Source: Odobenus rosmarus divergens
Lineage: Eukaryota; Chordata; Mammalia; Carnivora; Odobenidae
Direction of reading: 5' to 3'
Assembly (NCBI RefSeq): GCF_000321225.1
Contig: NW_004451517.1
Location: forward strand, 620,001-684,000
DNA: 64,000 nt
In this document: positions 1 through 10,540 of the stretch, piece by piece
How positions within the stretch are numbered: position 1 is the first letter of the stretch
How the letters are laid out: every line of letters begins with the position of its first letter
The notes under the pieces: generated by a model
Database searches by the model: none
The model's input: only the letters and a program-made list of their open reading frames with translations
Told to the model about the DNA's origin: nothing
Program-made: the position numbers and the translations under genes

Positions 1-984
1 CTTCGTATTTCCCTTCTGGGATCAAGGCAGGTTAAGGCTGAGCCCTGGATGCCAGCCTACGGGGCTACTTTTTGGTTTTTATTCCAAGGGCTCTCATTTG
101 GTTGTGGAGTGGTCCATCCAAGGTGTAAGGGAGGTGGCCCAGATAAAAATCGATTTGCGGGCAGTGAAGGGATGATTCTCTGAATGCTCAGAGAGAAGAA
201 AGGGCTTGCGAGCGGCGGTTCGGGGGGGCCTTTGGTCGCGTAGTAGGGCTATTATAACCTCTGCAAGATAAACACAGCTGGTGTCCGATCCCCTGACCGC
301 CGGAATGCCTGCGATGTGAGCGAATATCACATGTCTGCTGAACTCAGAGGCAAGTGATGACTTCATTCCGGGGAGAGTCCCATCTAAGTTGATTGATCAC
401 CCCTATCGCTTTAATATCTTTTTTCCCTATTGGGTAAGGTCATATTTGGCCCCTTGCAAGAATCAGAGTGTCCTAACGCTGCCCCAGGCCCCACCCTCCC
501 CAGCCTGTCCATCCATTTTGCCAGATGAATATTGAGAATGGAGAGCCCGAATGGCTGGCCATGTTAATTTTTTCGCAATCACTCTTCAGACCTAGCTGGG
601 GGCTGTCGACACACTGTTTTTGGCAGGCTGCTGCAACGCTTCGCCTTAATGCACTCTGGCAGTGTCTCCGGGGTTAGGGCACAGGCAGGGATGTGTGGGA
701 CCTGTCATGTTATTGTCAGAAGGAATGCGAGGATTAGCCTTTAAAACGTGGTGGTGGGAGAGCGCGGCAGCTGTATACACTTATTATAAAAGACTTAAGT
801 CCCACCGGTAAAATCAATATATTGAATTGCATGACCCTCTGCTTTTAATTAGTTTAAATCAAATGCGCCGGTGCCATTTTGCCTCCTCTCGCCTTCATGG
901 GGTGAGGAAATACCAATATTTACATAGAAACTGTTAATTTGTGGTGAAAATGATAACACATTTAGCTTTACACACCCAGATTGC
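1..984. promoter_or_regulatory. candidate conserved noncoding block, intron 1
   Basis: No recognisable repeat is present, and CpGs are retained in a non-island context. Clusters of developmental-type motifs are visible: TTGATTGATCA at about 389-399 (PBX/HOX-like), TAATTAG at 846-852 (homeobox core), and AT-rich stretches around 780-870 next to CACCGGT. Such repeat-free, motif-dense DNA inside a developmental gene is typical of conserved enhancers. Conservation itself cannot be seen here, so the enhancer call is inference. Confidence 0.42.
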
Positions 985-1160
985 TCGGACTTGATGGATC
1001 CCAGAGCAGCGTGGCGTGGCGGGACGTCACCGGGGCGCGGGAGCAGGGGCGGCAGGTCCCCGGGAAGGCGGGTCCGCGGGCCCCCGGATTCCGCGCGCAG
1101 GTGGGCACGTCCGTGGGCGAGGCGCCTGCCGAGGCTGGTCTTTGAAGAAACGCGCCGATT
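985..1160. promoter_or_regulatory. short CpG-island-like segment
   Basis: Roughly 175 bases with very dense CpG and GC content (for example GGGGCGCGGG, GGTCCGCGGG, CCGCGCGCAG) sit between AT-rich flanks. This could be an intragenic CpG island, an alternative or enhancer promoter, or a GC-rich core of the surrounding regulatory block. No TATA box or first exon can be assigned. Confidence 0.45.
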
Positions 1161-2339
1161 CTTTCATTGCGCGCCAGAAACGTTGAGGTTCACCCACATC
1201 ATCCACAACCTTCCCTCTTAAGCATGCTTACAGAATCCTTAAGCGGGCACTTGCCTTTTTGGTCGTTTTGAATCCTTGCTCCCAGCATGCTGGGTCTTTT
1301 GTACGGGGCAGCTCAAGGCACAGTACTTTATTTATTCCAGAGCTTCAGATGCTTTTCTTTCCAATTCCTGAAACAGTTTATAGAGGAAGGGGGGGGGTGG
1401 CGTTCCTTCGCTGCAAACGATCCCATGTATGACCACGGCTATTATGTGAACCGTTTGGTATTAGCTGTGTGTTCGGCTGCAATTGAATTCTGCGTTTTGC
1501 AGCAACTGGTGTTTGACAAATAATATTTGACAAAAATGTGACTTGGTATTTCTTAATATGGAACAGGTATTTTGTAGTTAACCTTCCCCGACGAGAGATT
1601 GCGCGAACCCGGCGTGGACCAACACCGGCGCTGTCGCTGTGGACTTTTCCCCTCTCCAAAGTGGAGTGTTTATGATTTGGGGGGATATGGGGAGCGCATG
1701 GAGTTTGACACTTATGTGCAACTCTGAAAGGCGTGTGCGATGTGTCCTTTCAACGTTTGTGGCGGAAGGCATTGGTGGGAGCCGCGCAAAGCCTTTGCTG
1801 ATCCGCGTGGAGTGGATTGAATTAATGACAACTCTGAGAGCCCCAGTTTTAGGGTAATTGCTTTATTGTTTTGGAGCCAGGGTGCTTATAATCCGGTTCC
1901 TGTACAAACATGTTTAACGTGTGTTAATGCATTTCCAAACCAGAGCCTCTCAGCACAACCCTGCTTTCCATTAATTGATGTCGGTAGCATGGTACAGTAT
2001 TTCAAAGGGCTGGCCAAGTATAAACTGTGTTTCCAATTTCCTTCCTTTCCTGTGTTTGGAATGCCAATGTTAATTTGTTCCCATGCAGGAGAGGGGGCTG
2101 CCAACTGCGGCTTTCTATAAAGGGCTTCACAGTGAAGGCTTCCAGCCCTTGCTGATGCTTGGGGCTGCCTGGCCAAGTTTCCTGACACTTTGCAGCTAAT
2201 TCTGGGTGATATATGGAGTGGGGGGTTGGGGGGCTTCACTGCTGTGTAACGGAAGTTCTGGTGACAGCCGAGGGTGTGACTTGGCAAGGGCGAATGGACC
2301 GGCATCCACAGTGATTCTCTTTCGACACAGCTTAAACCC
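1161..2339. promoter_or_regulatory. candidate conserved noncoding block, continued
   Basis: There are still no recognisable repeats. The stretch alternates AT-rich runs with retained CpGs. Motifs seen include CATTAATTGATG near 1969 (homeobox-like), GGAATG near 2058 (TEAD-like), and TAATATTTGACAAA near 1520. It looks like an extension of the repeat-free regulatory region. Short open frames here have no protein likeness and are not called. Confidence 0.38.
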
Positions 2340-2545
2340 ATGCGTCTGTTTCCACTATGGATGCATATTAGCTGTGTGACCTTGAACAAGTTTCTTAACA
2401 TCTCTGAGTTGGTCTCCTCATTTTATAAAGGTGGATAATACTCCCCTCCTTCCCGGATCCTCATGAAGACAAAAGCATATCACGCGTGCATAGAGGCTGG
2501 GACACAGAAGGCCAGGTGCACAATAAACGGTAGCTCTTGTTCTTG
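2340..2545 (+). mobile_element. MIR SINE relic
   Basis: The stretch follows the MIR core: TAGCTGTGTGACCTTG, then the 'aagtttcttaac' and 'ctcctcattttataaa' sections, and a tail with GGCTGGGACACAGAAG and CAATAAACGGTAG. It is an old, diverged tRNA-derived SINE on the + strand. Confidence 0.8.
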
Positions 2546-2599
2546 TGGTGACCGCATCACTACTCACTCTGCTCTATCAGTACAAATATCAGTTTTTAA

Positions 2600-2799
2600 G
2601 GATTTATTTTATTTATTTGAGAGAGTGAGAGAGACAGAGCACATGAGCCGGAGGGACAGAGGGGGAGGGAGAGAGAATCTCAAGCAGACTCCCTGCTGAG
2701 TGCAGGTGCATGCGGGGCTCATCTCAGGACCCTGAGATCACGGTCTGATCTGAAACCAAGAGTTGGACCCTAAACCGACTGAGTCACCCAGGTGCCCGC
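2600..2799 (-). mobile_element. Can-SINE (tRNA-derived), minus strand
   Basis: An A/T-rich tail, seen as T-rich at the left, is followed by a GA-rich body and ends with the reverse complement of the head (ACTGAGTCACCCAGGTGCCC). Target-site duplications of about 16 bp flank it (2584-2599 and 2800-2815) with two differences, which fixes its borders. Confidence 0.92.
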
Positions 2800-2888
2800 A
2801 AATGCCAGTTTTTAAATCCTTATCTTAAAATACTGAGATTAAGCCACCTATGTTATTTTAAAGATGTGGAGAAAGTGGCCCTCAAAAT

Positions 2889-2916
2889 GTGTGTGTGTGT
2901 GTGTTTGCACACACAC
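2889..2916. repeat. (GT)n followed by (CA)n
   Basis: A short GT run is followed by TTTG and CACACACAC. This simple repeat can form a small hairpin. Confidence 0.8.
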
Positions 2917-3040
2917 GTTTCCTTCTTTCAGAGATCATTGAAATTTGAACGAGAACACCAAACTTACTTGAGGATAAATAGAGTATAATGCTGACTCTTT
3001 CTCTTACTTTTAGCATCTACGGCTATTTAAAAGTTATATG

Positions 3041-3155
3041 ACTAGGCAAACTGAAACTTGAGTGAGGGGTATCTGGGAATGCTGTGTACTATCCTTGCAA
3101 CTTTTCTCTAAGTCAAAAATTATTCCAAAATAAAAAGTTTTAATTTTAAAAAAGC
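3041..3155 (+). mobile_element. L1 3' end relic
   Basis: The end of a LINE-1 3'UTR is recognisable: GTACTATCCTTGCAACTTTT, then a 'ctctaagtcaaaaattattccaaaat' section, then an A-rich tail. It is heavily 5' truncated. Confidence 0.75.
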
Positions 3156-4084
3156 ACATGACTGAAGTATTTCTTCCCACCCCTTCTGGAAGATGGTCAA
3201 AGTACAAATTGTCTTTTCCTTCAAGGGAGTGTCAAGCCCAAAGCATTCATTAACAGAACAGCACAGCCTCCCCACTCTTTATTGGAGCAGGTGCAAGGCT
3301 GCCCCCCACTCCCCCGGCTGGGCCGAGGCCACAACGAAGCCCTGTGTGGATACAGTGCGTTGAGAAGCCTCTGGAGACCCAGGGACGAAAGAGAATGTCT
3401 CCAGGGCCCCGAGACGAGGGGTGGGCTTAATCACTCAAGGCTTCCCGTAAATTCCCTTCAGCTCTTTCTGTACTGTTTGAAAAAATCTGACTTGGTGGGT
3501 ATTAGGTTTCCCTGCATCTTTGAGGTCACGTGTTATTCTTTCACATCTTTATCTCCCCAGAGTAGCTTTCAAGTTCCAATCTTTTGTTGTCTGGCTTAAT
3601 TAAATTTGGCTGTGAATAAAAACTTGCACTGTTTCCAAAATTGAGGACTTGCATGTTTTTAAGCATCAGGGTTAGGCCTGTACCGTCTTGTAACGCCAGC
3701 CTCTCTCTTGCTTTTATGCAGTTTGGAAAAAAAAAAAAATCTAAACCCGTAGCATGACAGTCGCCTTAGACTGGTTCTATCACGGACCCGGTGCTCACCT
3801 GCCCGGCAATTGAACGTTGCCAATGGAGGCAAGCGAGTGATCCTGTGGTTTCAATGACTTGTGTTTGGCCTTTGATAAAGGACTCCTCTCCTGACTTTTT
3901 TCAGACATTCTTACTATCCTGTTCTTGCACTGCCTCGCCAAAGTCTCACGGCACAGGGCTCGGGTATTGGCTACTCGTGAGCATGAATGAGTGGAAGGTG
4001 TTCTAACGCAGCATCTTCTAAATGCTTTTTGATTTCGCATCCCCGCCAGTAAATTTCTGGGTCCACACCCTAAACAGAAATAAA
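3156..4084. other. unassigned intronic stretch
   Basis: I recognise no repeat family or gene here. The part from about 3430 to 3680 has a GTCACGTG E-box (3525-3532) and a TTAATTAAAT motif and might be conserved. A 13-A run lies at 3726. Confidence 0.5.
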
Positions 4085-4330
4085 TCCTACTGTTTTAGTA
4101 TAGTTTTTTTTAACCTTATAAAAACATAGACTAAAATACACATTTAAGGAGGAGGCACTAAAGATGAAAACAATATAAAATTCTGATGTTCATTAATACA
4201 CATTTTAACTAATTGATCATTATTAATTAATACAAAATGATGCTTTTAATGAACAAGACACGTTTCATTTTGCTCTCACAAATTAGTTAATGTTATGTGA
4301 TAGAATTTGATGTCTTTCAAAATCGTGGTT
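4085..4330. promoter_or_regulatory. AT-rich homeobox-motif cluster
   Basis: An AT-rich island has densely packed homeodomain-type cores: CATTAATAC near 4190, TAACTAATTGATCATTATTA near 4206, TTAATTAATAC near 4224, TTTTAATGAAC near 4243 and GTTAATGTTA near 4286. No repeat signature was recognised. It may be an enhancer, but an AT-rich diverged repeat is an alternative. Confidence 0.35.
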
Positions 4331-5509
4331 CAACGGTTGGGGATCAGCGAGCTAAAGGTCTGGTCCTACATTTAGATTATTTTCTGTTTGGCATAAATGA
4401 AGTTACCACGTGTTAACAGAGATCCCACAGTCTTGGGGTGGGGAACCACCCACAGAGGTTGGTTCTCTTGTATTAAGTTATGGCTCCATGGTGGGTTGGT
4501 AGGAGGCTCTGCACTTTGATCAGGTGGGATGGTGCTCAGGTCCCCTGGCTGATGGGGCTGACACCCCTCTCGAAGGTCACCAGTTACCATGTCAGAGGGA
4601 AAGGCTCTGTGAATTGTGCCTGGGATTGAAAAATTTCCACCTGGAGGTGAACGCCCCACTTCTGCTCACATTTTATTGGTCAGAGCTAGTCAGGTGGTCA
4701 CACCAGATGGGAGGTGGGTGGAAACTAAACCTGAGCTTGCAGAGGGGAGCACCAGAAGGAGCCGGGAAATGGTACCAGTGCCTGCCATGCTACGGTAGGA
4801 AGGCCCTTTCCCGGGAAGAATATGGAAATGGAATGAAGAGCTTGTTGGCTGCAACAAGATCCTCTCTTTTCAACCTCATCCACCAATTCTGCAGAGACTT
4901 TTGTCAAAGCTCAGCTACTATTTTCCACCTTCCCCCGAAGTCCTTGAAATCTACTTAATTATGATTGTAATATTTTCCCCATATCCCAGTGGATCCCTCT
5001 CGCCTCCCCCAAGTGCTTGCACCCCATTTTGGAGACCAGGGTTTCTAGAAGTTTTGTACCACTGAGGTATTCACATGGTTCAACAAGAATAACGACTTCT
5101 CTCTATTCCCACTTGTAAAACGACTCGCTTCTTTAGGACTTGTCTTTCAGCAAAAGCACGCTTCAGCCTTAGTCTGGTTCACTACCCAGAGAATTAATGA
5201 GGCTGCCTCTGGTCCTGGCTGGAGAGGTGCTTGTTCTGGCCGGCGTTGGTGTGGGTCGTGCAGGTGATTGCCCTGTCATGAAGTCTTGTCCTGAATGGGA
5301 TTGCTGCCTTTTCTTCCTGGGCCTCAGAGGCAATTTGCAGTGCAGGCAGAATCTTGCATGGCTGAATCTAGAAACTGAATTCAGAGAGTCCTTCATTATC
5401 TAAATGCATCACTGAAATAAATCATAGTGATAAAGTGGGAAGGTTGAGATCTTTTTGTAGCAGTAATGGATTTATGATACCCTTCTTTTTTGGGTTTCTC
5501 ATTTAATTC
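4331..5509. other. unassigned intronic stretch with an ancient-repeat fragment
   Basis: The part from about 4640 to 4800 (TTTTATTGGTCAGAGCTAGT and following) resembles a common old mammalian interspersed repeat also suspected at 11880, 12960 and 21735, but I cannot name the family. The remainder shows nothing recognisable. Confidence 0.4.
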
Positions 5510-5650
5510 TCTCAGCATTCTGCAAAGCAAGTGGTTTCATTCCCATTTTAGGGAGGAGGAGACTGAAGGGCCCCAAACTTGCATGGCTAGGAAGTGATGG
5601 GGTTGACATTTGAATCCAGCTCTTGCTGAATGTAAAGCCATAAACTCTTT
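5510..5650 (-). mobile_element. MIR relic, minus strand
   Basis: The reverse-complement MIR core is visible: CATTCCCATTTTAGGGAGGA, then GAGACTGAAGGG, 'cttgcatggctaggaagtg' and 'tttgaatccagctct'. Confidence 0.75.
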
Positions 5651-5929
5651 CCTCCTGGCCCCATGGAGGTATGTGATTGAGGGTGGGGGGACACACAAGG
5701 AGAGTGCTGTTGAGGCCACCAAAACACACACCGAGCCCTTGACCTTGGGGCTTGGTGCACTGACAATGAATATAGAGATGAGCAGCATATACCTTTCTCT
5801 TTTGCTATCCATCCTGCTTACGATTAACTCCTCCTCCTCCATCTCTATGACTTCAAACAATTGTCAGGGCCCAGGGTCCCGAGTACCATGTACTAGGGCT
5901 CCTGCATGCACCTTATGCCCCTCTGATGG

Positions 5930-6435
5930 GGAAATTCTAGAGGCAGCCAGAGATTGGTATTTTAATAGCAATACCTCAAGACACTATAGAAAAGATTGTG
6001 GGTATACCAGAATAAATATTACATAGTTCGTAATAGTATGAAATCGCCCATAGTCTAAATGTCCGTGAGCAGGGGATTGGAGGAATAGATTGGTAATAAA
6101 TTTATTTATAAATTTATAATAAACCAGAAGAGAATGGAAAGACTTCTTTCTTATGTATCAATACTGATTCAAAACAATGTCAAGAGGGAGAAAGCAAGTT
6201 GCAGAAGGATGTTTAGGGTGTAACCATTTGTCACTGTGTCAAAACACACACTCAGGAGGGCATCAGATAATATTATATGTCGTCCGTGGGCCCATACATA
6301 TGTAGTCAGGCCAGAGGGACATAACATGGGCCGCAGGACTCAACACCAGCTGCCTCTAGGGAGGCGGGGGGTGGAATGTGATTGGGGAGAAATTTTAAGT
6401 TAACTGACTGTTCCCCTCAGGTTTTCTTTCTCTTA
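5930..6435 (+). mobile_element. L1 ORF2-tail relic
   Basis: Patterns of the L1 ORF2 3' region occur on the + strand: 'agtctaaatgtccgtgagcagg', then 'ggaatagattggtaataaat', then a section on 'catttgtcactgtgtcaaaaca'. It is strongly decayed, with no usable reading frame. Confidence 0.6.
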
Positions 6436-6439
6436 ATAA

Positions 6440-6740
6440 GAAACCATTAGGAAGTACAATGTGGTATCCTGGATCAGATCTTGGAACAGAACATGGACAG
6501 CTGCGGAAAAACTGGTGCAATTTGAAAAACAATCTGGAGTGTAGTTACTAGTAAGTAGAAATGAACACTGATGTTCATTTCTTCGCTTTGACAAGTGTCC
6601 CATGGTTCTGGGGGATGTTGGCACTGGGGGAAGCTGGTGAGAGGGTGCTCTGGAACTCTGCATCATCTTTGCAACGTTTCTGTAAATCTGAAGTTATTCT
6701 AAAAGAAAAAGTTTATCGCAAAGGAAACAACCAGGATATT
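6440..6740 (+). mobile_element. L1 3'UTR relic
   Basis: The typical old L1 3'UTR order is present: GGTATCCTGGATCAGATCTT, GGAACAGAACATGGAC, then 'gtttctgtaaatctgaagtt' and an A-rich end near 6710. It probably belongs with the fragment just upstream. Confidence 0.7.
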
Positions 6741-7434
6741 AATTCTTGTTAATTCTCAGTTGCAGATACCTGGATATTTGTTACACTTTCCTCTGTGTTC
6801 TTCTTTGTGATTACGTTTTTCCCAAGCCCCAAGGAACTGGGAAAGCCAGTCTTGGAGTGGGTTCAGGGTCTCATGCCCCAAGGGCCAATAACTCATCAAT
6901 CTCCAGACCCACTAGCACGACGGGGACTCAGCTGGCGAATGAAAACCCTGAGCAGCCATGCCCCGAGACCTTTAAAACTCTTCCTGCCCCCGTTCATAAG
7001 ATGCCCAGTGTGAAGCAGACATTCGTTTATGAGCACGAGAGACAGGGTGGGGAGGTCGTGTTAGGTCTTTCGGTTTTCCTCCCGGTCCTGAACTTTGTAA
7101 AATGCCCCCCACCATCTTCCCCTTTCTCAGGTTCCACTGTCTGACTGACTTGAGCTAACATTTGTTGAGAGAGAAGCCCTTAAAAATGGCAGTGGGGCCT
7201 CAGAACCTTCCAGGGCTAGTAAACGTTTATAGGGTAGAGGCACCAGTTGGTCATTTCCTTGAGGAGGAAACAATAAATGAAGCGACTTGCCTTATACCAA
7301 CTTGAACCCTGAGCTCCTCATTGTCTTAAATTCTTGGGGGGGAAGGGGGAATGGGAAAGGGGGGGTCCAGAAATCTCTGGGTCTCTTGTGGCTCAAACAC
7401 ACTAAGAACTGGGAAATGCCTTTTTTAGGTAGAA
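6741..7434. other. unassigned intronic stretch
   Basis: Nothing recognisable apart from a G-rich run near 7338-7367. The short open frames here overlap each other and have no protein likeness. Confidence 0.5.
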
Positions 7435-7690
7435 TTAGGCAGGGTTTCCCAGTCTTGGCACTATTACATTTTTAGCCGAACCAGTTCTCTGTTGTGAGAG
7501 CTGTGTCCTTTGTATTATAGGATGTTGGGCAGTATCCAGGCTCCTACCCACCAGCTGTCAGGGGCACCCCAAGCCAATGCTGTGATAGCCAAGAATGTTT
7601 CCTGACGTTGCCAATGCCCTACCCCCCCACCCCGGGGTGAAGGGGGCGCGGAGAGCACAATGGCCTCCAACTGCAAAGCACTGGTTTAGG
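7435..7690 (-). mobile_element. hAT-type miniature transposon (MER20-like)
   Basis: The order of a MER20-like element is read on the minus strand: GGGTTTCCCAGTCTTGGCAC at the left end, 'tataggatgttgggcagtat' and 'cctacccaccagctgtcagg' in the middle, and AAGCACTGGTTT at the right end. Confidence 0.7.
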
Positions 7691-8087
7691 GTAACTTTCC
7701 TCAAAGTTGGAAATTGATTTGAGAGCCTTTGCTTCAAACCCACTGGCCCATGGCAGTGACTGGGGGAAGCCAGCATTTTTAGACCGAGGGATTATTTTCC
7801 GGTTAAAAGGAATACAGATTGCAATCAAAACGTGAGCCCTCTCCTGGGAACACAGCACTGCCTGGGTTAGCAACACCCTCGGGACGGAGATGGAGGTTAC
7901 ATCTCTACAGAGTAGCATCATCTCCCAGGAACCAAAATAGTCTTACAGTGCCTTTTGCCCCATGATACCTAAAAGGTTGTTAAACACAGCCTTAAAAGTG
8001 GGTCCTCTTTTTTTCTTTTGTCCCTCAGGAGGAATTAGGGCAAAAACCTCTCTTACCTGGTTTCCTCTGTTGGCAGGTAACTTTGGC
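7691..8087. other. unassigned intronic stretch
   Basis: No repeat or gene recognised between the MER20-like element and the poly-G run. Confidence 0.5.
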
Positions 8088-8106
8088 GGGGGGGGGGGGG
8101 GGGGGG
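8088..8106. repeat. 19-base G run
   Basis: Nineteen consecutive G bases are followed by TGGGCGGGGC. This is an unusually long homopolymer of the rarer kind and can form a G-quadruplex. Its length in the assembly may be uncertain. Confidence 0.85.
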
Positions 8107-8179
8107 TGGGCGGGGCAGGCAAGCAGCAGAGAAGCCTCGTGTGGCCACGGCCACCGTAGCTGGCTCAGGGAAAGCTGCT

Positions 8180-8635
8180 GGCTTTAGACCATGGCCCACG
8201 GGCCAAATCCGAACCTCCGTCTGTTTTTGCACAGCCTGGGAGCAAGAATGGTTTTTATGTAATTTTTAAAAGGGTGATAAATGATCAAAAGAAGAATAAT
8301 ATTTCATGACATTTGAAAGTTAGATGAAATTCAAATCCCAGTGTCTGTAAGGCTTGATTGGGACATGCTCACTGATGTGTCGTCTGCATCTGCTCCCCCC
8401 CCCACCCCGCCGCGGGAGTGGGGTCACTGCCACAGAGAGCCTTGGAATACTTCCTATCTGGTGGGTTGTAGAAGTCTGCCAGGGCGCCTGGGGGACTCTT
8501 GGGAGTCTTGGGATCCAGCCCTGTGTCGGGCTCCCTGCTCAGTGGGGAGTCCGCTTCTCCCTCTCCGTCTGCCCCTCCCCCCTCGCAAAAATGAATAAAT
8601 AAAGTCTTTAAAAAAAAAAAGTTTGCCGACCCCTG
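8180..8635. mobile_element. hAT-type nonautonomous DNA transposon, split by a SINE
   Basis: The left end reads GGCCCACGGGCCAAATCCGA and the right end GTTTGCCGACCCCTG, the ends of a widespread hAT-type miniature element also found at 56910 and 62455. A Can-SINE at 8482-8617 interrupts it near its right end. Confidence 0.75.
8482..8617 (+). mobile_element. internally deleted Can-SINE, plus strand
   Basis: A Can-SINE head (GGGCGCCTGGG) is followed directly by the middle (CGGGCTCCCTGCTCAGTGGG), a CT-rich body and the AATAAATAAAGTCTTTAAAA tail; most of the tRNA-like part is missing. Imperfect 11-bp target duplications (8470-8480 and 8617-8627) lie inside the hAT element. Confidence 0.85.
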
Positions 8636-8955
8636 CTTTTGACTGTCCATACCCTCTACCTGGAAGGGATAAAAATTTAAAAAGCCTGAGTTTTACTCGC
8701 CCTCTTTGTCCACTGGCAGACGACCAGTGACACAATGCACTCTGTGTCCTCCTGGACGTGCCAAGGGGCTCCTCCTAGCTTGAGGAAACTCTGATTTAAA
8801 CAGATTACTCCTGTGATGGCTTCTCGGCATTCGTACTGTGCAGCGTGCAGCGTGAATCCCTACAAAGGTGCTGTAGCACATTGCATTTAGGCTCCTCCTA
8901 AATTTGCTTGGTCTTAGTAGCCTCCTTCCCATGTTCCATTTTTTTTTTTTTTTTA
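8636..8955. other. unassigned intronic stretch
   Basis: No repeat or gene is recognised. A T-rich run at 8939-8954 precedes the next SINE. Confidence 0.5.
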
Positions 8956-8963
8956 ATTCTCCT

Positions 8964-9173
8964 GGGGCACCTGGGTGGCTCAGTCGTTAAGCGTCTGCCT
9001 TGGGCTCAGGTCATGATGCCAGGGTCCTGGGATCGAGCCCCACATTGGGCTCCCTGCTTGGCGGGGAGCCTGCTTCTCCCTCTCCCTCTACTGTTCCCCC
9101 TGCTTGTGCTCTCTCGCTCTCTCTGTCAAATACATAAATAAAATCTTAAAAAAAATAAAAATAAACAAATAAA
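8964..9173 (+). mobile_element. Can-SINE, plus strand, full length
   Basis: The complete element is present: head GGGGCACCTGGGTGGCTCAG, B-box-like GGGATCGAGCCCC, the CT-rich body and an AATAAA-bearing A-rich tail. Short target duplications (8955-8963 and 9174-9182) match at 8 of 9 bases. The tRNA-like head is SINE sequence, not a tRNA gene. Confidence 0.94.
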
Positions 9174-9194
9174 AATCCTCCTAAAACATCTCAG

Positions 9195-9330
9195 GTGGTA
9201 GTTAAGACCGGCTCTGGGGTGGGACCATATGAGTCTAAATCCCACTTTTGCCCTTGTTAGCTTCGTGACCTTGGGTAGGTGATTATACTCAGGGTGTCCC
9301 GTTTCCTCCTCTGGGTCAGTAGCGGTGCCT
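9195..9330 (+). mobile_element. MIR relic
   Basis: MIR order on the + strand: GTGGTAGTTAAGACCGGCTC, then 'agtctaaatcccacttttgc', then CTTCGTGACCTTGGG and 'tttcctcctctgggt'. Confidence 0.75.
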
Positions 9331-10199
9331 GGCTCCTGGGTGGCGGGAGTCCCTGTGCGGAGGCAGGAGGAGTGCCAAGCACGGTGCCCGCGGGGCATGA
9401 GGTGCCCAGGACCGGTAGCTGCCGGCAGTGATGTGGTCACTCCGAGGGGCCTGCCTGCGCCAACTGTGGGTGCAGCCCCTCTGGGCGTCCCAGGCAGGGG
9501 GACAGGCCTCTGGCTGGTTCTGGAAATGATGGGGGGGTGCGTGTGTCCCACGGGCTGAGCTCTGTGGGTCTGGGGTTGAGGGTGGTCCACCCTTGGCTGT
9601 GATAGCCCGTGGTGCCGCGGAAAGCTCGACTGTGTTAACTGGACACGAGACAAACGAGGAAGCTGGTTTTCTTATGACAAATCCTGTTATACGAGAAAGT
9701 TGCCTCTTGCTGATTCCAGTCTGTATTTATCAATGCAGAGTTTTGAGGAAACATCAAACCATCATTAGACCCAGCTCTATATGTGTCCACCAGCTTAGGG
9801 CACAAACAACCCCTCAGATGTATACACTTGACTGTGGGCTGGCCTACTCTTAATTAATTAATGAAAAAGTCACAGTCAAATTGCACCTGTTTTTTGTTTT
9901 TTGATTTTTTTTCTGAACTCCATTGATGTCAGACTTTGTGGGGTGGCATTTCCTGTGTCCCCTCATTTTTTGATATGCATACCTGACATTTCTCCATCTT
10001 AAGTGAGGTCCCACCCACACCAGCCGTTAGCATGATTCCCACATTTGTTACTATGTGTGAGGAGAGGGGAAGTCAGGGATGACCAGCCACTTGTCCAGCT
10101 TTGGGGACAGCAGGTCCATCCGGCTTCGAGTCCCAGCCCCCTGGTGTGTGACCTCAGGCGGGTCACTGGAAGCAGCCCAGCGCTCAGGGCCTCAGTTTC
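9331..10199. other. unassigned intronic stretch
   Basis: GC-rich in the first 250 bases and AT-rich around 9850-9990. I recognise no element with confidence; 10100-10200 may contain a MIR fragment (GTGTGTGACCTCAGGCGGGT). Confidence 0.45.
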
Positions 10200-10540
10200 T
10201 GCCTTAGACAGCTTGGGCCAGAACAGAGCACCCTACAGTGGGGGGCTTAAAGCACAAACATTTATTCCCCACAGTGCTGGAGGCTGGAGGTCTGACATGA
10301 GCCTGCTGGCGTGGTTGGCTTCTGTCTCTCTCCCTGGCTTGTAGACGACCCGCTGTGAGCATCCAGAGCTCCCATCTCTTTCTCTTCTTGTGGGGACACT
10401 ACCTCCTGTAGGAGCCCGCCCCTACCCTCAGGACCTTGTCTAAACCTCATATCTCCTGAAGCCCTATCTTTTAATCTCATCATTTTGGCTTAGGGCTCCA
10501 ACAGGTGAATTTGGGGGGCACAACTCAATCCCTAGTGTCC
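10200..10540 (-). mobile_element. MaLR-type solo LTR relic, minus strand
   Basis: Reverse-complement features of a MaLR (MLT1/MST-like) LTR are seen: 'gggcttaaagcacaaacatt', TTTATTCCCCACAGTGCTGG, 'aggctggaggtctgacat', then 'gaatttggggggcaca' at the right. It is a non-coding remnant of an ancient endogenous retroelement. Confidence 0.6.

Noticed and set aside
991..1221. 76-codon Arg/Gly-rich open frame over the CpG-rich patch
   Set aside because: Composition follows from the GC-rich DNA; no conserved domain or splice context.
8964..9040. tRNA-like A/B-box sequence
   Set aside because: It is the head of a Can-SINE; the same head recurs in all other copies and does not form a complete tRNA gene.
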